This document shows positions 15,464-24,120 of a stretch of DNA of 33,704 nt, piece by piece; position 1 is the first letter of the stretch, and every line of letters starts with the position of its first letter. The stretch comes from CAZQVN01 sp964596775 (lineage in GTDB: Bacteria > Eisenbacteria > RBG-16-71-46 > JABDJR01 > JAWXBZ01): positions 1-33,704 of the forward strand of contig CAZQVN010000038.1 of the NCBI GenBank assembly GCA_964596775.1, given 5' to 3'. A model generated the notes under the pieces. That model saw only the letters and a list, made by a program, of their open reading frames with translations, made no database searches and was not told where the DNA came from. The translations under genes and the position numbers were made by a program.

Positions 15464-15469
15464 TATAAT
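15464..15469 (+). promoter_or_regulatory. TATAAT box upstream of the Ig-repeat protein
   Basis: A perfect TATAAT in the 118-bp divergent gap; the ATG is 41 nt downstream with TGGAGG before it. No matching -35 at 16-18 nt spacing. Read on the other strand the same AT-rich patch gives TATTAT, which could serve the divergent PDZ gene. Confidence 0.45.
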
Positions 15470-15510
15470 AAGGACAGCCCTCGCCGGTTCGTCTCAACTG
15501 GAGGCCGTCA

Positions 15511-17796
15511 ATGCGAATCACCCTCTCCGTGATTCTCGCTGCCCTTCTCATCGCTTCCGGGGCCGCCGCTCAGTCCAACAGCCTGGCGAAAATCCAGCCT
15601 CACCTCGTGCCGGCCGGTGGCCCAAACCCTTGCAGCCCATCAAATTCGCTCGTTCCCTGTGCATCGATCGCAACAGCGGGACGCCTGGAGCCGACGTACT
15701 ATTACGCCTACGTCCTGGTGACCGACGGGAACTCGACGAAGGGGGTGGCCGGCCTCCAGTTCGGCCTCGACTACGAGGCCGCGGCCGGATCCGGGGTGGA
15801 CATCTTCGGCTGGACCCGCTGCGCCGATCTCGAGTTTTCGGGCTCCGGCTGGCCCGCGGCGGGCACCGGAACCACGATCACCTGGGTTCCCGAGTCCAAC
15901 TGCCAGTCCTCCCTGCCCGGGGGGCCGGGTTCGGGCGTGGTGGCCGCGGCCGGCTATTTCTACCTGGGCGCCTATTCCGCCGATGTGTTCCGCATCACCG
16001 CACACCCCGCCGTCGGAAGCGCCAAGGTGGCGGACTGCATGGGCGCCGAGTCGGTACTGCCCGGCGCGTCGCTGGGCACGGCCCGGTTCAGCACGGGGGG
16101 GAACGAACCCGGGATCAGCCCGTGCGTCGGGGAGGGGTTGTCCGACCCTTCCTGCTCCATCTCGGGTCCGGGCACGGTCGTTGAAGGGACGAGCTCGCCG
16201 TTTCAGGTGACGGCATCCGGAACACCCACGTCCTACTCCTGGTCGATCACCGGAAACGGAACGCTGCAGGGACCGACAAACGGCACGAGCATCACCGTGA
16301 TCGCCGGGTCGCCCGGATCGTACACGCTCCAGATGACGTTCACGACGGCAACCGGTACATGGTCCTGCTCGCGCACCGTCACCGTGGAGGCGATCACCTG
16401 CGCGGTCTCCGGTCCGTCCATCGTGCCGGGGAACTCGACGCGGACGTTCAGTCTCGTCACGAACGCCGTCAATCCGCAGCCTCAGTGGAGCATCAGCGGG
16501 GCCGGGACGATCAGCGGTTCGTCCAGCGGAACCCAGGTCCAGGTGCTTTCGGGCGCCAACGGTCAGTTCACGCTGACGTGCGCGTTCACGAGCGCCACCG
16601 GAAGCCGGCAGTGCGCCATCACGGTGGACATCAACAATCTCGTGTTCACCTGCTTGATCAGCGGCCCGTCCACCGTGATCGTGAACTCCACCGGCAACGT
16701 GTACACGGCCACCACGGAGATTCCGGCCACCGCCTGGTTCTGGTCGATATCGGGGAGCGGGACGATCGCCGGCTCCACGTCGGGCAGCCAGGTTTCGGTG
16801 ACCGCCGGCGCGGCGGGGTCGTTCACGCTGGGTTTGTCCTATTCCGGCCCGTCGGGCACCGGCAACTGCGCTAAGCAGGTGGGGGTTCAGGTGCCCAATC
16901 AGATGTCGTGCTCGATCAGCGGTCCGACCGGCCTGCCGGAGGGCGCCATCGGTCAGTACTCCGTGACGACCGTGCCTGCGGCCACCGGCTGGTCCTGGTC
17001 GGTCACCGGCAACGGAACCATCAACGGCAGCGCCACGGGACCGACCGTGGCGGTCGTGGCCGGGTCGCCGGGATCGTTCACGGTGAGCGTGAGCGTGACC
17101 GACGGGTCGATCGGCGCGCAGTGCAGCCGGTCCGTGAATGTCATCGCTTCGCAGCCCGAGGGGCCGAACCAGGGGAACGCGAAGATCTTTCTTCACGTGA
17201 CGGCGCCGACGGCCAAGAACGCGTGCGCCACGCAGCCCGTCTGCTCCGGTGCCGCCGCCCAGGTTCCCGGCCTCGTCCCGACCGCGTACTTTGCCTACGT
17301 GATGGTCGGTGACGGCTATACGAACGGAGCGTCCCGTTCCGGCATCGGCGGCATCCAGTTCGGCATCCGGTACAACAACACGCCGAACGCCGGCGTGGAT
17401 ATTTATTCGTGGGCTCACTGCGCCACGCTCGAGTTTCCGTCGACGGGGTGGCCGGCGCCGGAGGGGGGCAACCTGATCACCTGGGACGGAACGAACAACT
17501 GCCAGCGGACGCTCGTCGACTTCGGCGCCGCAGCCGTCGCGGGCTATTTCTACCTGGGCGCCTACTCGACGGACCAGCTGCAGATCATCCCGCGGCCCGT
17601 CGACAATGCCGCGAAAGTGGCCAACTGCTACGGGGCGGAATCGCTGATCGCCGGAAGCGGTGCCAACGTATTTCCGTCCCCGCTCGGGGTTGCGGGTTTC
17701 GGAGGGGTGGGTGGATACAATCCGTGCGGCCTGGTCGTACCCGTGGAAAACACGACGTGGAGCCGGATCAAGGCGATGGGGGGGCGGAGCCGCTGA
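15511..17796 (+). CDS. Large secreted protein: duplicated end domains around four Ig-like repeats, ENxxWSRxKA tail
   Basis: 761 aa. Signal peptide about 1-20 (ends AAAQ). Domain A (about 26-205) is repeated as domain A' (about 556-740): both have PTxYxAYVxVxDG, GxxGxQFGxxY, AGYFYLGAYS, AKVAxC and GAES. Between them lie four Ig/PKD-like repeats (about 215-295, 297-375, 381-460, 467-546). Each opens with C-x-I/V-S-G-P, has W-S-I/V-x-G-x-G-T-I/L in the middle and a second Cys near the end, so one disulfide per repeat is likely. The tail VPVENTTWSRIKAMGGRSR resembles the end of the lamin-tail protein at 10702. It is probably an extracellular structural or adhesive protein; the A domain is not one I recognise. 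The TGGAGG SD sits 6-7 nt before the ATG. Confidence 0.85.
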   Translation: MRITLSVILAALLIASGAAAQSNSLAKIQPHLVPAGGPNPCSPSNSLVPCASIATAGRLEPTYYYAYVLVTDGNSTKGVAGLQFGLDYEAAAGSGVDIFGWTRCADLEFSGSGWPAAGTGTTITWVPESNCQSSLPGGPGSGVVAAAGYFYLGAYSADVFRITAHPAVGSAKVADCMGAESVLPGASLGTARFSTGGNEPGISPCVGEGLSDPSCSISGPGTVVEGTSSPFQVTASGTPTSYSWSITGNGTLQGPTNGTSITVIAGSPGSYTLQMTFTTATGTWSCSRTVTVEAITCAVSGPSIVPGNSTRTFSLVTNAVNPQPQWSISGAGTISGSSSGTQVQVLSGANGQFTLTCAFTSATGSRQCAITVDINNLVFTCLISGPSTVIVNSTGNVYTATTEIPATAWFWSISGSGTIAGSTSGSQVSVTAGAAGSFTLGLSYSGPSGTGNCAKQVGVQVPNQMSCSISGPTGLPEGAIGQYSVTTVPAATGWSWSVTGNGTINGSATGPTVAVVAGSPGSFTVSVSVTDGSIGAQCSRSVNVIASQPEGPNQGNAKIFLHVTAPTAKNACATQPVCSGAAAQVPGLVPTAYFAYVMVGDGYTNGASRSGIGGIQFGIRYNNTPNAGVDIYSWAHCATLEFPSTGWPAPEGGNLITWDGTNNCQRTLVDFGAAAVAGYFYLGAYSTDQLQIIPRPVDNAAKVANCYGAESLIAGSGANVFPSPLGVAGFGGVGGYNPCGLVVPVENTTWSRIKAMGGRSR

Positions 17797-17858
17797 GCTC
17801 CCTGGTTCAATGAGGGTCGCCCGGGCGCGGACCACGTCAGCGTCGTTACGATGGTGAC

Positions 17859-17909
17859 CGGTTCGGTGCGCGGTTCCCGGCTGATATAGTCTCCCCGTCG
17901 GCCGAACCG
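17859..17909. repeat. 8-bp inverted repeat flanking the PfpI-gene promoter
   Basis: CGGTTCGG (17859-17866) and CCGAACCG (17902-17909) are perfect reverse complements separated by 35 bp, with the TATAGT box between them. This could be a pair of operator half-sites or a looped regulatory hairpin; no regulator gene lies next to it. Confidence 0.35.
17885..17890 (+). promoter_or_regulatory. -10 box TATAGT for the PfpI-family gene
   Basis: TATAGT matches five of six consensus bases and lies 37 nt before the ATG. The -35 at 17-nt spacing is weak (TTCGGT). It is enclosed by the inverted repeat at 17859-17909. Confidence 0.4.
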
Positions 17910-17927
17910 CTATCCAGGAGGAACCCC

Positions 17928-18440
17928 ATGCCCAAAATTCTCATTTTCGTCGAGCAGTACTACGAAGACCTCGAACTCTGGTACCCGAAGATCCGCCTCG
18001 AGGAGGAGGGGTTCGAGGTCCACGTGGCCGGGCCGGAAAAGAAACTCTACGACGGCAAGAACGGCTACCCCTGCACCGCCGACCGGACGATCGACGACGT
18101 GAACGTGGCGGACTACGCGGGCCTGGTGATCCCCGGAGGCTGGGCGCCGGACAAGCTGCGCCGGTTTCCGCGGGTGCTCGCGATCACGAAGGAGTTCCAC
18201 GACGCCGGGAAGACGATCGGCATGATCTGCCACGCCGGGTGGGTGCCGATTTCCGCGAAGATCGTCAAGGGAAAGACGGTCACCGGCGTTTCGGCGATCA
18301 GGGACGACCTGGAGAACGCCGGCGCCACGTTCGTGGACAAGGCGGTCGTGATCGACGGCAACCTCGTGTCGAGCCGGACGCCGAAGGACCTGCCGGAGTT
18401 CTGCCGGGGGTTGATCGAGAATCTGAAGGTGAAGGCCTGA
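17928..18440 (+). CDS. DJ-1/PfpI-family protein (type 1 glutamine amidotransferase-like)
   Basis: 170 aa, the usual length of PfpI/YhbO proteins. The conserved nucleophile elbow is present: C101-H102 in MICHAGW, with the partner acid E13 in YYEDLELWYP, matching Glu12, Cys100 and His101 of archaeal PfpI. The family includes intracellular peptidases and proposed protein or nucleotide deglycases acting on methylglyoxal adducts; substrate choice cannot be read from sequence. AGGAGGAA precedes the ATG by about 6 nt. It stands alone in a transcript between the Ig-repeat gene and the convergent hepT. Confidence 0.9.
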   Translation: MPKILIFVEQYYEDLELWYPKIRLEEEGFEVHVAGPEKKLYDGKNGYPCTADRTIDDVNVADYAGLVIPGGWAPDKLRRFPRVLAITKEFHDAGKTIGMICHAGWVPISAKIVKGKTVTGVSAIRDDLENAGATFVDKAVVIDGNLVSSRTPKDLPEFCRGLIENLKVKA

Positions 18441-18506
18441 GGGGAGGACCGGCCGCGGAGCACGATGCGGCGGACGGCGGAACCACAGGCGGAACGGCGA
18501 TCCCGA

Positions 18507-18926
18507 CTAGTCGTTGCCCGTTCTTTCGGACACGATCCTGAGAAACTCCAGCAGATCCGCCGGTCCGGTCGTTGCGGTCCTGTGGATCCGCAGCATGTCG
18601 AGACCCTCGTACGCATGGGCCACGACATTGCGAAAACCTGCGGCCCGGCTCAGCCTCTCGGCGAGATCCTTCCGCAGGACGCCCGACCCTTCCAGGCGGC
18701 GGAACGCGTCGGCGTAGCTTGTCGGCGTTCCGAGCCCGCTCTCCACGTTCAACGAAACCGCCAGGTCGATGACGATCTGAACGGCCTGCCAGAGATGGAG
18801 GATCACGGCGTCCGAGGCGTCCGTCGAGGGCTTGAGCTGGACCGGATCAGCGGGCAGGCGGGCGGCGACGCGGGCGAGATGGCGCTCCACGGCCGCCACC
18901 TTTTCCGCCAGAAGCGTTCGATCCAT
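18507..18926 (-). CDS. hepT: HepT-like toxin (DUF86 HEPN family)
   Basis: 139 aa, all-helical HEPN fold. The defining R-x4-6-H-x-Y motif is present near the C-terminus: RNVVAHAYEGLD. In MntA-HepT systems HepT is an RNase-type toxin whose Tyr in this motif is modified with AMP by MntA. The gene follows mntA directly: ATG 18932 overlaps the mntA TGA (ATGA), and ATG 18926 two codons later has GGAG at 8-nt spacing, so 18926 is preferred. No terminator separates it from the convergent PfpI gene (66-bp gap). Confidence 0.85.
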   Translation of the reverse strand: MDRTLLAEKVAAVERHLARVAARLPADPVQLKPSTDASDAVILHLWQAVQIVIDLAVSLNVESGLGTPTSYADAFRRLEGSGVLRKDLAERLSRAAGFRNVVAHAYEGLDMLRIHRTATTGPADLLEFLRIVSERTGND

Positions 18927-18928
18927 GC

Positions 18929-19321
18929 TCATTGCTCCAGGGACTTCAGGATGCGATCGTGCGATCTCCGCACCACCGGCTCGATATCGCACCAGAACAG
19001 CGTCGCTTCGATCCGGAATCGATCGAACAGGCCCGGACGTTCCTCGTAGAGCGGGCGCCCGTCGCGGGCGACCCGGTAACGCAGGAGTCCACCGGCGGTG
19101 GAAAGATCGGCCAGGTCGACATCGTCGGTGCCGAGTGCCGTGACCAGGTCCAGACGCAGTCCCTCGACATCCAGATCGGCGGAACCGGAGAACGCGAAGT
19201 CCCAGTCGGAAAGTTCATGACGTTCGCCACGGGCGCCGGAGCCGTGCAGGACCAGGAGTCGGAGGCCCGGCCGGACGAACGCCATGCGGGCGAGCCGGGC
19301 GGGCAGTGGCGCCTGATCCAT
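18929..19321 (-). CDS. mntA: MntA-type nucleotidyltransferase antitoxin
   Basis: 130 aa minimal nucleotidyltransferase. The GS-x10-DxD signature is exact: LHGSGARGERHELSDWDF. A third acidic residue follows in VDLADL, and the family C-terminus with RxxD-type helices is present. Known MntA proteins add AMP to the Tyr of partner HepT and so neutralise it. The ATG (19321) follows the TAG of citrate synthase with no gap, and hepT follows at the other end, so all three are probably on one message. Attachment of a toxin-antitoxin pair to a TCA-cycle gene is unusual. Confidence 0.85.
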   Translation of the reverse strand: MDQAPLPARLARMAFVRPGLRLLVLHGSGARGERHELSDWDFAFSGSADLDVEGLRLDLVTALGTDDVDLADLSTAGGLLRYRVARDGRPLYEERPGLFDRFRIEATLFWCDIEPVVRRSHDRILKSLEQ

Positions 19322-20611
<1,290 letters not shown>

Positions 20612-20694
20612 CGTGGCGCCTCCCAGGGCAGTGAATGTGGGCAGTTTTTTACGAAACAAATCGTATTCTAACCGATTTGGAGGCGATCACCTAG

Positions 20695-22101
20695 ATGCCG
20701 GAACCCCAGCCGGAAAAAAGTCCGGACGCGTCCACGGCACACCCGGAGGCCTTTCCGGCCGTCGACGTGGCCGTGGTCGGCGCCGGGGCCGCGGGGTTCA
20801 CCGCGGCCATCCGCGCGGCGGAAGCGGGCGCCACCGTCCGCCTGTTCAACGCGCATCCGAAGGTCGGCCTGAAGATCCTCATGTCCGGCGGCACCCGCTG
20901 CAACGTCACCCACGACCGGGTCGGCCCGGAATCGTTCTGCGGCGGATCCCGCAACTCGGTGGCGATCGTGCTCAAGGCGTTTTCCGCGCAGGAAGCCCGG
21001 GCCTGGTTCGCATCGCTCGGGGTGGCCCTCAAGGAGGAGCCCGGCGGCAAGCTGTTCCCGGTCACCGACTCCGCGCGGACGGTTCTCGACGCGCTGGTCG
21101 GAAAGGCGGGGGAACTGGGCGTGGAGATTCTCGCCGGCGTTCCGGTCCGGGGGATCACGCCGCCGGATGAGGGGGGCGGGACCTTCCTCCTAGGAACACC
21201 GGGCGGCACCTTTCCCGCCCGCGCCGTGATCCTCGCCACCGGCGGCCTCTCCTTTCCGAAGACCGGCAGTGACGGGTCCGGCTATGCCCTCGTCCGGTCG
21301 CTCGGCCACACTGTTTCGGCGCTGACGCCGGCGCTCACGCCGCTCGTCCTCTCCGGCGAATTCCACCGGCGGCTCCAGGGGGTCACGCTGCCGGCGGCGC
21401 TCTCGCTCGCCGTCGACGGAAAGCGCGCGGTCACCTGCGCGGGGTCGCTGCTGTTCACTCACTTCGGCCTGTCCGGCCCGGCGGCGCTGGACCTGAGCCG
21501 GCACTGGCTCCGGGTTCCGGAGGGGTCGCAGCGCACGGTGACGGCGCACTTTCTGCCGCGGGGGTTCTCTGGTGGTTCCGCCGGGGCGGGTCCGGGTGCC
21601 GCCGGCGTCGCGACTCGTCCCGGGACGAGCTCGAAGCCCGCGGACGCCGAAAAGCCCGGCGGCCTCCCCGATCGAACATCACTCGAAAAGGAGTGGCTCG
21701 AAGCGGCCCGCACCGACACGAAGGCCACGATCCAGACGTTCCTGTCCCGGAGCCTCCCGCTCTTCCTCGTCCGCGACCTCGCCGCGGCGGCCGCGGTGCC
21801 CCACGCCACGACGCTCGTCAAGGTGACCCGCGAGGAGCGCCGGAGGCTGCTCGATCTCGTCGTGGCCTTTCCGCTGCCGGTCGAGGACGCGCTGGGGTAC
21901 GGGAAGGCCGAGGTCACCGCCGGCGGCGTGCCGCTGACCGAAATCGACCCGCGAAGGATGGCCTCGCGCGTGTGTGCCGGCCTCTTCCTGGCCGGCGAGA
22001 TCCTCGACGTGGACGGGCGGCTCGGCGGCTACAACTTCCAGTGGGCCTGGAGCAGCGGCCACACGGCCGGTCGCTCGGCCGCCCAATTCACGAAGAAATA
22101 A
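20695..22101 (+). CDS. HI0933/YhiN-family FAD-dependent oxidoreductase
   Basis: 468 aa. The N-terminal Rossmann motif is DVAVVGAGAAGFTAAIRAAE; family hallmarks follow: KILMSGGTRCNVTH, VILATGGLSFPKTGSDGSGY, LFTHFGLSGPAALDLS, AEVTAGGVPLTEID, LFLAGEILDVDGRLGGYNFQ and WAWSSGHTAG. These are soluble flavoproteins of poorly defined reaction, often called BaiN/RdsA-like or NAD(P)/FAD-dependent oxidoreductases. A Gly/Ala/Pro-rich linker (about 298-330) interrupts the insertion domain and looks lineage-specific. The ATG has GGAGG about 11 nt upstream, a longer than normal gap. It is followed by the APC permease gene 42 bp on, which has its own promoter-like sequence. Confidence 0.9.
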   Translation: MPEPQPEKSPDASTAHPEAFPAVDVAVVGAGAAGFTAAIRAAEAGATVRLFNAHPKVGLKILMSGGTRCNVTHDRVGPESFCGGSRNSVAIVLKAFSAQEARAWFASLGVALKEEPGGKLFPVTDSARTVLDALVGKAGELGVEILAGVPVRGITPPDEGGGTFLLGTPGGTFPARAVILATGGLSFPKTGSDGSGYALVRSLGHTVSALTPALTPLVLSGEFHRRLQGVTLPAALSLAVDGKRAVTCAGSLLFTHFGLSGPAALDLSRHWLRVPEGSQRTVTAHFLPRGFSGGSAGAGPGAAGVATRPGTSSKPADAEKPGGLPDRTSLEKEWLEAARTDTKATIQTFLSRSLPLFLVRDLAAAAAVPHATTLVKVTREERRRLLDLVVAFPLPVEDALGYGKAEVTAGGVPLTEIDPRRMASRVCAGLFLAGEILDVDGRLGGYNFQWAWSSGHTAGRSAAQFTKK

Positions 22102-22105
22102 CGTC

Positions 22106-22135
22106 TTGCGCCGTCGCGACGGCCGGGCCTATTCT
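22106..22135 (+). promoter_or_regulatory. Promoter of the APC permease gene, leaderless
   Basis: TTGCGC (22106-22111), an 18-nt spacer and TATTCT (22130-22135). Only 8 nt separate the -10 from the ATG at 22144 and there is no SD, so the transcript probably starts at the start codon. Confidence 0.55.
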
Positions 22136-22143
22136 CCGTTTCC

Positions 22144-23484
22144 ATGAGCGCGCCCGCCAAGGCATCCCCACTCGAACTCGCCCGCCGGATCGGCCTCTAC
22201 GCGGCGATCACCATCACCGTCGGCAACATCATCGGCTCCGGCATCTTCCGGTCGCCCCATTCCGTGGCCCAGGAGCTGCACACCGTTCCGCTGATCCTCA
22301 TGGCCTGGGTGATCGGCGGCGTGCTGTCGCTGTGCGGGTCGCTGGTGCTGGCGGAGCTCGCGGTGGCCCGGCCGAAAACGGGCGGCCTCTACGTGTACAT
22401 CAAGGAAGCGTTCGGCGACGCCTGGGGCTTCGTGTTCGGCTGGGGCAACCTGTGGGTGATCAAGCCGACGGTCATCGCGTCGATCACGAGCGTCTTCGCG
22501 CTCTATTTCTGCGAGGCGCTCCACCTGGCCGATCCGCTGCAGCTGCCGGTCGGCATGGCGTGCATCCTTTTCCTCACGTTCGTCAACTGGATGGGGGTCA
22601 GGGAGGGCGCCCGGACGCAGGAGCTGTTCACGACCGCCAAGGTGATCGGGATCCTCGGACTCTGCTGGGCGGCGTTCTTCCTGCCGCACTCGGCTCCGGC
22701 CGTGTCGGAAGCGGCGCCGCAGACGTTCGCGGAAAAACCGCTCTACCTGGCGCTCGTCCTGGCCATGATCCCGGTGCTGTTCGCCTACGACGGCTGGACC
22801 GACTCCACGTACGTGGCCGGCGAGATCAAGGACCCGAAGCGCGCCCTGCCGCTGGCGATCCTCGGCGGCACGGTGCTCGTCATCGTCATCTACGTGATCA
22901 CGAACCTCGCGTACTTCAAGGTCCTGACCCCGGCCGAGGTGGCGGCCATCGAGCCGGTCGGCTCGGAAACGATCGGCCGGATCCTCGGCGACTGGGGGCG
23001 GAAGGCGCTGGCGGTCCTCGTGGCCGTGTCCACGTTCGGCACCACGAACGGCGCCATCCTGACCGGCCCCCGCGTCACCCAGGCCATGGCCGCGGACGGT
23101 CTCCTCTGGAAACCGCTGGCGCATCTCAGCGAACGCCGCGGCACGCCGGACCGGGCGCTCTGGCTCCAGGCGGTTCTCTCCTGCGTCTGGCTGGCCGCCG
23201 CCACCGGGTTCGAGGACGTGTCCGGCTGGTTCGTCACCACGTCCTGGCTCTTCTACGGCGTGACCACCGCCGCGATCTTCGTCCAGCGGAAGAAGGAAAA
23301 GGCGGCGGGGCGGAAGTTTTCCGACTACCGCACGCCGCTCTACCCGCTGACGCCGATCGTGTTCATCCTGATCACGGTGCTGATCATCGGCAGCGACCTC
23401 CACGACCAGGGATGGCGCGCGGCGGCCGGGGTGATGATCGCGCTGACGGGGTTTCCGATCTACTTCCTGTTCCGGAAGCGCTGA
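22144..23484 (+). CDS. APC-superfamily amino acid permease
   Basis: 446 aa, about 12 predicted membrane helices. The first helix carries the APC substrate-site motif VGNIIGSGIF; helix 3 region has ELAVARPKTGGLYVYIKEAFG; helix 6 region has FAYDGWTDSTYVAGEIKDP; then STFGTTNGAILTGPRVTQAM. This is the pattern of LAT/SteT-like amino acid transporters of the inner membrane. The transported amino acid cannot be told. A short C-terminal tail (RKR) ends 7 bp before the convergent OmpA-like gene, with no terminator between. Confidence 0.9.
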   Translation: MSAPAKASPLELARRIGLYAAITITVGNIIGSGIFRSPHSVAQELHTVPLILMAWVIGGVLSLCGSLVLAELAVARPKTGGLYVYIKEAFGDAWGFVFGWGNLWVIKPTVIASITSVFALYFCEALHLADPLQLPVGMACILFLTFVNWMGVREGARTQELFTTAKVIGILGLCWAAFFLPHSAPAVSEAAPQTFAEKPLYLALVLAMIPVLFAYDGWTDSTYVAGEIKDPKRALPLAILGGTVLVIVIYVITNLAYFKVLTPAEVAAIEPVGSETIGRILGDWGRKALAVLVAVSTFGTTNGAILTGPRVTQAMAADGLLWKPLAHLSERRGTPDRALWLQAVLSCVWLAAATGFEDVSGWFVTTSWLFYGVTTAAIFVQRKKEKAAGRKFSDYRTPLYPLTPIVFILITVLIIGSDLHDQGWRAAAGVMIALTGFPIYFLFRKR

Positions 23485-23491
23485 AGCCGTC

Positions 23492-24046
23492 CTACGGCGC
23501 CAGCACCCACATCTCCACCCGGCGTTCCTGCTTCATCGTCATCGGCGCGGTGCGGTCCGCGGTGGAGTAGCGCGACCCGAAGCTGGCGGTTTCGAAGCCG
23601 CTGACGTTCACGCCGTTGGCCTTCAGGCAGGCCTTCACCTTTTCCGCGCGCCGGAGCCCCAGGTCGTTCGAGCCGGATCCGACGTTTTCATCCTTGTGAC
23701 AGTAACCGAGGAGCAGGATCTTCAGCGCCGGCGACTCCTTGAGCATCTTCGACGCTTCGCGGCAGACGCCGGAGCCTTCGCTGCTCAGCTCCGTGCTGTT
23801 CGCGGCGAACGCGATCTCGTTGAGGCGCCGCTTCGGCCGGACGGACGGAGCGGGCGTGGGATCGGAATCGAACGTCCAGCTGTCCTCCCGGGGGGACTGG
23901 ATGCTGGAATCGCCGGGCGGGCCGGAGTGCGCGGGCGGGTGCGTCGTCGTGTTTCCGGCCTGCGGACCGCCGCTCTTCGCGGCGCATCCGGAAAGAAGGG
24001 AGCCGGCGCAGAGGGCGAGCAGGCCGATCCGGATCATGGATTTCAT
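23492..24046 (-). CDS. OmpA-family (Pal-like) lipoprotein
   Basis: 184 aa. The start at 24046 has AGGAGGTG upstream and gives a lipoprotein signal peptide with Cys21 (SLLSGC). After a Pro/Ser/Thr-rich linker (about 22-70) comes an OmpA/Pal-type peptidoglycan-binding domain: EIAFAANSTELSSEG, ALKILLLGYCHKDENVGSG, DLGLRRAEKVKACLKANGV and a final QERRVEMWVL. The domain normally anchors the outer membrane to peptidoglycan. Two extra Cys (GYCHKDE, KACLKANG) could form a disulfide. In-frame ATGs further upstream would destroy the lipoprotein signal. Confidence 0.85.
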   Translation of the reverse strand: MKSMIRIGLLALCAGSLLSGCAAKSGGPQAGNTTTHPPAHSGPPGDSSIQSPREDSWTFDSDPTPAPSVRPKRRLNEIAFAANSTELSSEGSGVCREASKMLKESPALKILLLGYCHKDENVGSGSNDLGLRRAEKVKACLKANGVNVSGFETASFGSRYSTADRTAPMTMKQERRVEMWVLAP

Positions 24047-24120
24047 CGACACCTCCTGTGGGTGGACAACTCGAATCAGATTGCAGTCTAGTCGGGGAAT
24101 CGCGGAAGCGTCAAACGTCG

